A DNA stretch of 12,317 nt, from assembly GCA_937907055.1 (NCBI GenBank), contig CALCTW010000086.1:1-12317 (forward strand), given 5' to 3'. The translations under genes and the position numbers were made by a program. This document shows, in pieces, positions 6,470 through 12,317 of this stretch; the stretch's first letter is position 1; each line of letters opens with the position of its first letter. The notes beneath the pieces are model-generated. The model made no database searches. It saw only the letters and a program-made list of their open reading frames with translations, and had not been told where the DNA came from. This stretch comes from an uncultured Clostridia bacterium (GTDB taxonomy: Bacteria > Bacillota > Clostridia > Christensenellales > Aristaeellaceae).

Positions 6470-7009
6470 ATGAACAAAAAAGTCCGTCTGGTTGCCTTCG
6501 GCGGGATCACCGCCGCACTCTATGTGGTGCTGACTGTGCTGGCCGCCACCATCAACCTTGCTTCCGGTGCCATCCAGGTGCGTTTCAGTGAAGCGCTGTG
6601 CATCCTGCCCTGCTTCACCCCTGCCGCGGTGCCCGGGCTCGCGGTCGGATGCTTCGTTTCCAATCTGATCACCGGCTGTGATGTGATGGATGTGATCTTC
6701 GGCAGCCTGGCCACGCTGGCCGGTGCCGTGGGCACCTATCTGCTGCGCAGGAACCGCTGGCTGTGCTGCTGGCCGCCTGTGATCGCCAACTGCATCGCGG
6801 TGCCGCTGCTGCTGATCTATGTATACGGCGTGACGGAATACAGTTATATCATGCAGGTGCTCTTCATCTTCGCGGGCGAAACGCTCAGCTGTGTGGTGCT
6901 GGGACAGCTGCTGTACACGGCGATCACCCGCAGTCATCTGGATCATTCCCTGTTCAAGGTGAATGAGATGAACACGAAGGCTGCAAAGGACCGTAAGAAC
7001 GGAAAATAA
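6470..7009 (+). CDS. queT: QueT-type queuosine precursor transporter (ECF S component)
   Basis: The 179-residue, very hydrophobic protein has about six membrane segments and matches the QueT family: an early membrane helix after NKKVRLVAFGGITAALYVVL, the signature GAIQVRFSEAL at 33-43, conserved SNLITGCDVMDVIFGSLATL around 64-83, and the AGETLSC segment near 135-141. It is the substrate-binding membrane subunit of an energy-coupling-factor transporter that takes up a queuosine precursor such as preQ1 for tRNA modification. The shared ECF ATPases and EcfT must be encoded elsewhere. The preQ1 riboswitch directly upstream confirms the substrate class. Only 63 bases separate it from the CapA gene, so it may be co-transcribed. 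A weak promoter (TTGACC at 6381-6386, 17 bases, TAAACA) overlaps the CapA stop. Confidence 0.92.
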   Translation: MNKKVRLVAFGGITAALYVVLTVLAATINLASGAIQVRFSEALCILPCFTPAAVPGLAVGCFVSNLITGCDVMDVIFGSLATLAGAVGTYLLRRNRWLCCWPPVIANCIAVPLLLIYVYGVTEYSYIMQVLFIFAGETLSCVVLGQLLYTAITRSHLDHSLFKVNEMNTKAAKDRKNGK

Positions 7010-7014
7010 ATCAT

Positions 7015-7048
7015 TGTGATCCCGGAGCCCGGATCGGGCTGGATCACA
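7015..7048. repeat. Long inverted repeat just after queT
   Basis: TGTGATCC (7015-7022) pairs perfectly with GGATCACA (7041-7048). Inside it AGCCCG pairs with CGGGCT around GAT. GATCCCG (7018-7024) could alternatively pair with CGGGATC (7054-7060). No T-run follows, so it may protect the mRNA 3' end or slow polymerase ahead of the true terminator. Confidence 0.6.
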
Positions 7049-7066
7049 TGCTTCGGGATCTGAACG

Positions 7067-7095
7067 GGCCGTCAGAAATGACGGCCTGTTTTTTT
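7067..7095 (+). terminator. Terminator after queT
   Basis: A perfect 8-bp stem GGCCGTCA/TGACGGCC with a GAAA loop is followed by TG and seven T. This is a textbook intrinsic terminator. Confidence 0.94.
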
Positions 7096-7508
7096 GCGCG
7101 AAAACACGAACATTGGGCGTGAAACGAGACGCGGAAGAATGTTATGATGTAACAAACACCGCGCGTGTTACGAAACATAATCTTCATATATTGCTGCGTT
7201 ATATGTATATTTTGTGTTTGATGAGCGACCTTTTTGGACAATTCGCAGATATAACGGTTACATAATAAAGATGCGATAATGCTGTAATGATCCGCAAACG
7301 AGCGCGAATATTATGTTATGTAACTGATGCAATTTTGCGACATTTATCTGAAAATGCATCTGTAAATGTCGGATAAGGTGCAAAAAAGTTCAAAATCTGC
7401 ATCCGGATATGCAAAATAGTGATAACCGTTATGAAGAATATGCAAATGAACAAGAAACACGCGATTACAGACAGAATAAAAAATAATCGGAAAGTTGTAA
7501 TTTTTCTG
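7096..7508. other. AT-rich gene-free region with several inverted repeats
   Basis: No credible gene lies here on either strand. Visible elements are all perfect inverted repeats. GTAACA (7149-7154) pairs with TGTTAC (7166-7171), flanked by TTATG/CATAA. GTTACATAA (7257-7265) pairs with TTATGTAAC (7316-7324). CGACATTTA (7338-7346) pairs with TAAATGTCG (7363-7371). ATAACGGTTA (7251-7260) pairs with TAACCGTTAT (7423-7432). Forms of GTTAC/GTAAC recur five times up to 7543. The region ends at a strong promoter, so an upstream control region is the likeliest role. Confidence 0.5.
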
Positions 7509-7537
7509 TTGACAAGCGCGTTGTACTGTGCTATTCT
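7509..7537 (+). promoter_or_regulatory. Promoter of the small secreted protein
   Basis: Perfect TTGACA (7509-7514), a 17-base spacer, and TATTCT (7532-7537). The predicted start is near 7544, at the first base of the inverted repeat in the leader. Confidence 0.85.
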
Positions 7538-7543
7538 GTTACC

Positions 7544-7592
7544 GATGAAACATGAATACCTTTCACGGTACGCATGAAACGGGTGTTTCATC
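7544..7592 (+). repeat. Stem-loop at the very 5' end of the small secreted protein mRNA
   Basis: GATGAAACA (7544-7552) and TGTTTCATC (7584-7592) pair perfectly over 9 bp. A smaller TTTCA/TGAAA pairing lies inside. The outer stem begins at the predicted transcription start. It may stabilise the mRNA, or the DNA may be an operator. Confidence 0.55.
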
Positions 7593-7617
7593 AGAAGAAA
7601 CGAGAGGGATGACCATT

Positions 7618-7965
7618 ATGAAAAAGATACTGAAGATCATGGTAGCAGTTGCTCTGCTGATCACGCTTATGTGTTCTGTAGCTGCCTTCGCGGAGCCTTC
7701 CAAGCAGGAGCAGAAGGATCTGAAGAAGATGGTGAATACCGCCAATCAGCAGATCAAGAAGCTGGTCAAGGCCGCGCAGAAGACGCCCGAAGACGATGTG
7801 GCGGAGCTGCTGACCGCGGTCGACAGCATCGTCGCGCCTGTTTTCGCCTATGCCGAACAGATCGGCGCGGAAGTTGTTTGCGAATATGACTACTACAAGA
7901 TCGACGGTCAGACCGTCGCGATCGATCCGCTGAAGGTCATCAACGCCACCCGAATCGATAAATAA
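7618..7965 (+). CDS. Small secreted protein of unknown function
   Basis: The 115-residue product has a clear signal peptide (MKKILKIMVAVALLITLMCS, then VAAFA with cleavage after residue 25). The cysteine at 19 does not form a lipobox, because the preceding residue is Met. The mature part of about 90 residues is Lys/Gln/Asp-rich and probably helical up to about residue 82, then has a more strand-like end (VVCEYDYYKIDGQTVAIDPL) with one cysteine. I do not recognise the family. The start at 7618 is chosen over in-frame ATGs at 7552 and 7609 because GAGAGGG lies 9 bases upstream and it gives a normal signal peptide. It is monocistronic, with its own consensus promoter and a terminator, which suggests strong or specifically regulated expression. 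Confidence 0.78.
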   Translation: MKKILKIMVAVALLITLMCSVAAFAEPSKQEQKDLKKMVNTANQQIKKLVKAAQKTPEDDVAELLTAVDSIVAPVFAYAEQIGAEVVCEYDYYKIDGQTVAIDPLKVINATRIDK

Positions 7966-7993
7966 CTAAAAACTGTAAATATTAAATGTTTAT

Positions 7994-8020
7994 GCCGGCA
8001 TTTACATGCCGGCTTTTTTT
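7994..8020 (+). terminator. Terminator after the small secreted protein
   Basis: Perfect 8-bp stem GCCGGCAT/ATGCCGGC with a four-base loop, followed by seven T. The loop and adjacent stem base contain the -35 box of the next promoter. Confidence 0.93.
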
Positions 8021-8029
8021 GTGTATAAT
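8001..8029 (+). promoter_or_regulatory. Promoter of the cupin/HD-GYP gene, nested in a terminator
   Basis: TTTACA (8001-8006), a 17-base spacer, and perfect TATAAT (8024-8029). The -35 box falls in the terminator loop and the spacer covers the second stem arm and the T-run. A start near 8036 leaves a leader of about 34 bases. Confidence 0.8.
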
Positions 8030-8069
8030 AAATGCGATTGAAAAAAGATGAAACTCGGGGGAGCGCGGA

Positions 8070-9002
8070 ATGGAAGGATTGTATATCCGCAATCACCACA
8101 CTGAAGCGGAGGAAAGCAACGAAAACGGGCTGTCATTGCTCGCAAAGCACGGCAATCTGGAAGTGATGAATCAACACATCTGCCAGGGCGCTGTTGTTTG
8201 GTTGACCCCGGGCAGCGATCCGGACGCTTTTGAGTGCTTCTTTGTGCATTCCGGCCGGCTGGAGATCCATGACGGCGATCAGATCGTTCCCCTGCAGCGC
8301 GGTGATTCTTTTTTCACGGAAAACCTGAAAAGTGATGTGCAGATCCGCTGCATTCAGGAAGCGGATGTGCTTTATATCTGCAATACCCCCAATTTTGATA
8401 ACGAGACCTACTGGCAGCAGCGTCTGCGCCAGCTGATCGACCGGATCGACAGCAAGGATCATTACACCAAGGGCCATTCGATGAGCGTGGCAAGGTACTC
8501 GCTGAAGCTGCGGGAGGCGCTGATCGAGCATTGCAGCCGGCTTTCCATGGAGGAATTCACCATCGCGGCGCTCTTCCATGATGTGGGCAAGTGCAATGTG
8601 CCGGATGCCATTCTGCAAAAGCCCGGCGCCCTGACCAAAGAGGAATATGAGGTGATCAAGCATCACCCGGCTGACAGTGAGCGCATTCTGGAGCCGATGT
8701 ACGGCAAGATCATTGCCTCGATCGCGTCCATGCATCACGAGCGCCTGGACGGCACCGGTTATCCGAACGGCCTGAAGGGGGAGGCGATCCCCTTTGAAGC
8801 CCGCATCATCATTGTGGCGGATGCCTTTGACGCGATGACGACGAACCGCGTGTACAGCAGGGCGCGTACGCTGGAAACAGCCGCCGCGGAGCTGCGCGGG
8901 CTGAAGGAACAGTATGACCCGATCGTGACCGAAACCCTGTACCGCCTTGTGAAGGAAGGCGCGTTTGAAGAACTGAGCAAGCAGGCGCAGCCGGGATTGT
9001 GA
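8070..9002 (+). CDS. Cupin/HD-GYP domain protein, probable cyclic-di-GMP phosphodiesterase
   Basis: The 310-residue soluble protein has an N-terminal cupin-like sensor at about 38-105 (AFECFFVHSGRLEIHDGDQI, LQRGDSFF) and an HD-GYP domain at about 120-300. The HD-GYP motifs are complete: DHYTKGHS (130-137), HDVGK (170-174), HHPADSERIL (198-207), HHERLDGTGYP (222-232) and IVADAFDAMTT (248-258). HD-GYP enzymes hydrolyse cyclic di-GMP, so this one should lower it in response to whatever the cupin domain senses. No partner diguanylate cyclase is in the window. The start has GGGGGAG six bases upstream. The gene stands alone between its own promoter and a terminator. Substrate is inferred from motifs only; other cyclic dinucleotides are possible for some family members. 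Confidence 0.9.
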   Translation: MEGLYIRNHHTEAEESNENGLSLLAKHGNLEVMNQHICQGAVVWLTPGSDPDAFECFFVHSGRLEIHDGDQIVPLQRGDSFFTENLKSDVQIRCIQEADVLYICNTPNFDNETYWQQRLRQLIDRIDSKDHYTKGHSMSVARYSLKLREALIEHCSRLSMEEFTIAALFHDVGKCNVPDAILQKPGALTKEEYEVIKHHPADSERILEPMYGKIIASIASMHHERLDGTGYPNGLKGEAIPFEARIIIVADAFDAMTTNRVYSRARTLETAAAELRGLKEQYDPIVTETLYRLVKEGAFEELSKQAQPGL

Positions 9003-9031
9003 AAGCGCGCCGGTGAAAACGGAAAAACAAG

Positions 9032-9057
9032 GGCCGCTCCGCGTGGGGCGGTCTTTT
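9032..9057 (+). terminator. Terminator after the cupin/HD-GYP gene
   Basis: CCGCTCC pairs with GGGGCGG (one G-T pair) around GCGT, extended by two more pairs at the base, and is followed by TCTTTT. An A-rich run precedes it. Confidence 0.8.
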
Positions 9058-9113
9058 CGCGCGGATCTGAGCCCGAAAAAGCCGAAAAGGCGTGCCCTTT
9101 CACGGGATAGTTG

Positions 9114-9142
9114 TTGCCAAACAGGAACGCATCTGTTATAAT
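9114..9142 (+). promoter_or_regulatory. Promoter of the asp23-amaP-DUF2273-nusB operon
   Basis: TTGCCA (9114-9119), a 17-base spacer, and perfect TATAAT (9137-9142). The start would be near 9149, leaving a leader of about 58 bases. It reads as a housekeeping-sigma promoter. Confidence 0.85.
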
Positions 9143-9206
9143 TAGCGTGTACTGGTTTATGCTTTTTCAGTACATGTTGATTCTGATTTGTTAAGGAGGC
9201 GCTTAT

Positions 9207-9797
9207 ATGTCACCGAAGAAAGATAATCTGCCTGTCAACGCCGATGTTTCTCTGCAGAACGGCGGTACCATCACCTATGCGAATGAAGTTGTTGCCATTA
9301 TTGCCGGCGTGGCCGCCAATGAAGTAGAAGGCGTGACCGGTATGTGCTCCGCCGGCGGCCTCGGCGAGGTCGTCAGCAAGAACCGCAATGCCACCCGCGG
9401 TGTCAAGGTGGAGATCGGTACGGAAGAAGTGAGTGTGGATCTGTACTGCGTGCTGGATTACGGCAAGCCCATTCACAAGGTGGCCGGCGAGATCCAGGAG
9501 AACGTGCGCAAGGCGGTCGAGAGCATGACCGGTCTGCACGTGGTTCGCTGCGATGTGCATGTACAGGCCATCAGCTTTGATAAGGAAAAGAAGGCTTCCC
9601 AGAATATCGAAGCCGCTCCCGCGAAGCCTGTTCTGACCGCGGCCAAGCCCGCGCCCAAGGCGGAGCCCGCGAAGAAGGAAGCCCCCGCCGTGAAGGAAGA
9701 AGCTGTTGCCGCGCCTGTGCAGGAAGCTGCTGCCGAGGAAGAAGCCCCCGTTCCCGCGGAGGATCAGGTAATGCCTGAAGGCGAAGATCAGGAGTAA
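9207..9797 (+). CDS. Asp23/Gls24 family envelope-stress protein
   Basis: The 196-residue protein carries the Asp23 domain at about 20-125 (GTITYANEVVAIIAGVAANEVEGV split over 20-43, GVKVEIGTEEVSVDLYCVLDYG over 65-86, AGEIQENVRKAVESMTGL at 93-110, and the closing VVRCDVHVQAISF). Asp23-type proteins are abundant and membrane-associated in Firmicutes, tethered by AmaP and linked to envelope or alkaline stress. AAGGAGG seven bases before the ATG is a strong ribosome binding site, in line with high expression. Residues 130-196 form an added Ala/Pro/Lys/Glu tail that is not part of the classic domain and resembles the tails of the next two proteins. It is the first gene of the operon, followed by its predicted anchor. 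Confidence 0.93.
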   Translation: MSPKKDNLPVNADVSLQNGGTITYANEVVAIIAGVAANEVEGVTGMCSAGGLGEVVSKNRNATRGVKVEIGTEEVSVDLYCVLDYGKPIHKVAGEIQENVRKAVESMTGLHVVRCDVHVQAISFDKEKKASQNIEAAPAKPVLTAAKPAPKAEPAKKEAPAVKEEAVAAPVQEAAAEEEAPVPAEDQVMPEGEDQE

Positions 9798-9817
9798 TTT
9801 TTCATTTCTTTACCCCC

Positions 9818-9857
9818 GCGCGGCTTTACCGCGCCTGCTTTTGACCGGGTTTCCCGG
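9818..9857 (+). repeat. Two hairpins between the Asp23 gene and amaP
   Basis: GCGCGG/CCGCGC (9818-9823 with 9829-9834, five-base loop), followed by a weak T-run, and then CCGGG/CCCGG (9845-9849 with 9853-9857) just before the amaP ribosome binding site. The first could be a partial terminator or processing site that makes the first gene more abundant than the rest. This role is inference. Confidence 0.55.
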
Positions 9858-9871
9858 AAAGGAGAATATCA

Positions 9872-10762
9872 ATGAAGATCAAACTGTTTGACAGGATCAT
9901 CATGGCCCTGATCAGCGTTGTGCTGACCGCCGCTGGCATGATCATGTTCCTTGTTCCTTTTATGTATGACGAAGCCAATACCGCGCCGATGAAGTATATC
10001 CTGATGGCGGGCGGTGTGCTGGTGTTCCTCTCCGGCGCTGCCGTGTGGATGCTGGTCTGCAAGTATTATGAGCATAAGAAGGATTACATCATTCAGCAGA
10101 ACGAATGCGGCCCCATGCGTATTTCCGTGAAGGCTGTGGAGGATCTGGTGCAGAAGTGCGTGGATACCCACGAAGAAGTGAAGGAAGACAAGATCCGCAT
10201 CGTGAACGGCCGTGACGGCGTGCGCGTGGATCTGGCTGTTTCCCTGCCCAATAACATTTCCATTCCTCTGGCGGTGGATACCCTGCAGAAGCATGTGAAG
10301 AATTATCTCAAGGCTTCTTCCGGTATCGAAGTGACGGGCGTCCGCATTTCCGTCAACACCACCAAGGGTGAGATCGCGACCGAAGGCGCGCTGGATGTTC
10401 ATTCTCAGGAAGCGGCCGAGTCTGTCGCGCCCGCGCCGAAGCAGGAACCGAATCGCAGGACTGTAAAGACGATCAAGAAGCCCGCGCATCAGCTGATCTT
10501 CGGTCGCTCCAAGCAGGAGATCGAAGAAGATACCCGCGAGGGTGTCGAGGCTGTGGAGGAGGCTGCCGCGGAAGCGGAGGAAGCTGCCGAAACCATGGCG
10601 GAAGAAGCGCAGGAAGCTGCCGCGGAGACGGCGCAGACCGCGGAAGAGACCGCGGAACAGGTGATCACCGAAACCGAAGCGGCTGCCGAAGAAGCGCAGG
10701 ATGTGCCGGCCGCCGAAGAGGATGAAACCGAAGCGGAAGATAAAGTGATCGGAGAAAACTGA
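9872..10762 (+). CDS. amaP: AmaP-like membrane anchor of the Asp23 protein
   Basis: AmaP anchors Asp23 to the cytoplasmic membrane in Firmicutes. The 296-residue product has two membrane segments at about 10-32 and 42-64. After these comes the characteristic cytosolic segment with RISVKAVEDLVQKCV (83-97), followed by an Asp23-like strand-rich part, VRVDLAVSLPNNISIPLAVD (117-136) and GVRISVNT (156-163). The remainder, from about 175 to 296, is unusually long and low in complexity: first Pro/Lys-rich, then Ala/Glu repeats (AEEA, AEET) from about 226. Family members are normally about 180-200 residues, so this tail is an addition. AAAGGAG seven bases upstream sets the start. The next gene begins one base after this stop codon, so the two are tightly coupled. 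Confidence 0.9.
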   Translation: MKIKLFDRIIMALISVVLTAAGMIMFLVPFMYDEANTAPMKYILMAGGVLVFLSGAAVWMLVCKYYEHKKDYIIQQNECGPMRISVKAVEDLVQKCVDTHEEVKEDKIRIVNGRDGVRVDLAVSLPNNISIPLAVDTLQKHVKNYLKASSGIEVTGVRISVNTTKGEIATEGALDVHSQEAAESVAPAPKQEPNRRTVKTIKKPAHQLIFGRSKQEIEEDTREGVEAVEEAAAEAEEAAETMAEEAQEAAAETAQTAEETAEQVITETEAAAEEAQDVPAAEEDETEAEDKVIGEN

Positions 10763-10763
10763 G

Positions 10764-11159
10764 ATGGAAGAGAAGAATAACGGCTTCAGCACGTTCGTAA
10801 AGAACATGTTCAAGATCGGTACACCGGAATGTGCCCTTTTCTGCGGTGTCGTGGCGCTGGTCATCGCCGTGCTGCTGATCACCATCGGCTTCTGGAAGAC
10901 CCTGCTGGTCGTGGCTGTTGTGGCCGCGGGCATGCTGGTGGGCGGTATTGCCAATAAGGGCGAAAAGGTCCGTTCTCTGGTGGATAAGGTGGTTCCCAAG
11001 AAGGAGACCACGACCTATACGGCCGAAGATCTGCGCAAGTATACGCAGCTGCGTGCCCAGGAGGAAGGCGCGGCTGAAAAGCCTGCCGAAGAGGAAACCC
11101 CGGAAGAGACCGCGGAGGAAACTGCTCCCGCGGCGGAAGAAGAAAACATCAACGAATAA
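10764..11159 (+). CDS. DUF2273 small membrane protein
   Basis: The 131-residue protein has two adjacent membrane segments at about 23-42 and 44-62, around ITIGFWKTLLV (39-49), which is typical of DUF2273 proteins that accompany Asp23 and AmaP. A short basic stretch (KGEKVRSLVDKVVPKK, 65-80) would face the cytosol. It is followed by a Glu/Ala/Thr/Pro tail at about 99-131 (EETPEETAEET). The start lies one base after the amaP stop, with GGAG in the end of amaP, so translation is coupled. It is likely part of the same membrane complex as the Asp23 protein. Biochemical role is not known. Confidence 0.85.
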   Translation: MEEKNNGFSTFVKNMFKIGTPECALFCGVVALVIAVLLITIGFWKTLLVVAVVAAGMLVGGIANKGEKVRSLVDKVVPKKETTTYTAEDLRKYTQLRAQEEGAAEKPAEEETPEETAEETAPAAEEENINE

Positions 11160-11180
11160 CACACAAAGTGAGGGAAACAC

Positions 11181-11438
11181 ATGGGCCGCAGACAGGCACG
11201 CGCTGCCGCGATGCAGATGGTATATGAGAATATGCTGGGCGGAGACGGCGGAGATGAAACTTTGCTGGATCTGATCGCCTTTCAGCCGGATGAAGGAGAC
11301 CGCGAATATATCGATACGATCCTCACCGGCGTGAAAGAACACGAGGAAGAACTGGATGAGAAGATCACCGCTCTTCTGAAGGACTGGACGATCGACCGTA
11401 TCGCGAGAGTGGATCTGGCGGTGCTGCGGGTGGCCGCG
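11181..11438 (+). CDS. nusB: Transcription antitermination factor NusB, N-terminal 86 residues, broken by a chimeric junction
   Basis: NusB with NusE binds BoxA RNA and helps polymerase through rRNA operons. Residues 1-86 follow the family: basic start MGRRQARAAAMQMVYENML, then DREYIDTILTGVKEHEEELD (40-59), KITALLKDWTIDRIARVD (61-78) and LAVLRVAA (79-86). The family next expects a YEM-type helix and the SINEAVELAK segment, about 50 more residues. Instead the frame continues, without a stop, into an unrelated protein to the window end. GAGGG six bases before ATG 11181 supports the start. It sits 21 bases after the DUF2273 gene as the operon's fourth member, a normal place for nusB in Clostridia. 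Loss of the C-terminal half would inactivate NusB, which makes an artificial join the most likely explanation. Confidence 0.85.
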
Positions 11439-12317
11439 TCGGGTGGGGCCGTTGAACCGATTTTCCTGATGCAGTTCTGGGCCGGATTGTACAAAGGAAA
11501 AGCGCACTTCTTCGCCGGGGAGTATGCGTGTGCCAGCCGCTGGCTGGCGGAAGCCGGCGCCCTGATTGAGCTGATCCCCGGTCATATTCATATGCTCGAT
11601 TTTCACCTCTACAGCGCCTTAGCCCTGTCTGTGCCGCTGTCGCCGGAGACGGTGACGGACGAGGCGCTGGCGACGTTTCAGCGCCATCTCGACAAAATCA
11701 CCACCTGGTGCGCCGAGAACACCAAAACCTTTTCCGACAAAGCGGCGCTGTTGCAGGCCGAGCGGTTACGGCTCAAGGGCGACGCGATCGGCGCGGCTGA
11801 AAAATACGAAACCGCGCTGGCGCTGGCGCGCGACGGGCAATTTCACCCTATCCAGGCGCTGGCCTGTGAGCTGGCTGCCCGTCTCGCCACCACCACCGGC
11901 ATGCGCTTCGCCGCGGAAGCCTATATCAAAGGCGCTATAAACGCCTGGGAACGCTGGGGGGCCGGTGCGAAGGTGCGCCAGCTGGAGAGCCGTTATCCGC
12001 AACTCACCACCCAGGGCAGCCAGACGGCGCTGGATACCCGCGCTTTCGAGCAGAATGCGGTGCTCAGTGATGTGCAGGGGATGGCAAACGCCATTCGCGC
12101 TCTGACGGAAGAGATCAACCTGAACCGCCTGATCAATACGCTGATGATGATGCTGGTGGAGCGGGCAGGGGCGCAGCACTGTCTGCTGATCCGCCTGATC
12201 GACGGCAATATTCCTGAGATCCAGGCGCGGGCGACCACCACCGCCGACGGCATCAAAGTCAGCATCGTCAAAGAAACGCCGCTGGCGACAGATTTGCCAC
12301 TCTCGGTGCTGGCGGCG
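11439..12317 (+). CDS. Fragment of a large enterobacterial-type kinase/ATPase/sensor protein (foreign segment, open at right edge)
   Basis: These 293 codons are in frame with nusB and contain no stop. The content matches the C-terminal part of the AAA-type/TPR-like region and the start of the GAF domain in trifunctional Ser/Thr kinase-ATPase-histidine kinase proteins. Helical repeat-like segments run through YKGKAHFFAGEYACASRWLA, FHLYSALALS and AEKYETALALARDG. The characteristic WERWGAGAKVRQLESRYPQL comes before the GAF-like start (ALTEEINLNRLINTLMMMLV, then ERAGAQHCLLIRLIDG). The codon mix (gcg ctg gcg, acc, aaa, ctc) differs from the upstream genes and looks enterobacterial. Both the N-terminal kinase and the C-terminal histidine kinase parts are absent here. 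The family call rests on recognition of motifs, not on a search. Confidence 0.7.

Noticed and set aside
4280..6946. An 888-codon open frame on the minus strand opposite the CapA gene and queT
   Set aside because: Its product is His/Arg/Gln/Asp-rich without domain motifs. It spans two well-supported genes, a riboswitch and a promoter on the other strand, and reflects their codon bias.
7316..7591. A 91-codon minus-strand frame with a hydrophobic stretch in the AT-rich intergenic region
   Set aside because: No Shine-Dalgarno sequence lies before its ATG, it crosses the promoter and leader of the small secreted protein, and its hydrophobicity follows from A-rich DNA.
9869..11011. A 380-codon minus-strand open frame opposite amaP and the DUF2273 gene
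   Set aside because: Phe/Arg/Leu/His-rich product is the complement of Ala/Glu-rich coding repeats, with no start context.
1..12317. CRISPR array, tRNA, rRNA, insertion sequence, reverse transcriptase or phage genes
   Set aside because: I looked on both strands and saw no regular spacer repeats, cloverleaf-like genes, transposase motifs or YxDD-type reverse transcriptase.

Overview
The window looks like chromosome from a moderately GC-rich member of the Clostridia, probably an uncultured gut-type Firmicute. The support is the order asp23-amaP-DUF2273-nusB, a SAM-I (S-box) riboswitch on metK, a preQ1 riboswitch on queT, AGGAGG-type ribosome binding sites, and TTGACA/TATAAT promoters with 17-18 base spacers. 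No species can be named from the sequence alone.

Layout. Minus strand, 1-2193: the start of guaB (IMP dehydrogenase, running off the left edge), then upstream of it metK with its own terminator, a complete SAM-I riboswitch with a terminator/antiterminator switch, and a near-perfect promoter. Plus strand, 2233-4319: a membrane-anchored zinc-ribbon/DUF6273 protein, followed by a decayed tandem copy and a strong terminator. Plus strand, 4392-7095: a secreted DUF6273-CapA fusion protein, a preQ1-I riboswitch, queT and a terminator. 7096-7508 is an AT-rich gene-free stretch with several inverted repeats. It precedes a small secreted protein of unknown function (7618-7965), whose terminator loop carries the -35 box of the next gene, a cupin/HD-GYP protein (8070-9002). 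From 9114 a strong promoter drives an envelope-stress operon: Asp23/Gls24 protein, its membrane anchor AmaP, a DUF2273 membrane protein, then nusB.

At about 11438 nusB stops matching NusB after roughly 86 residues. It continues in frame, without a stop, into 293 codons of an unrelated protein that looks like the TPR-like and GAF part of a large Ser/Thr kinase/ATPase/sensor histidine kinase of enterobacterial type. This is most simply an assembly chimera. A real recombination cannot be excluded from the window.

The most biologically interesting part is the cluster of three DUF6273 domains. The two tandem copies are similar along their length except in a 26-codon C-terminal segment between RSPG and VRP. 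There, differing codons almost all have the form NNC/NNT, the pattern expected of targets of a diversity-generating retroelement. No reverse transcriptase or template repeat lies in the window, so the diversifier, if it exists, must be elsewhere in the genome.
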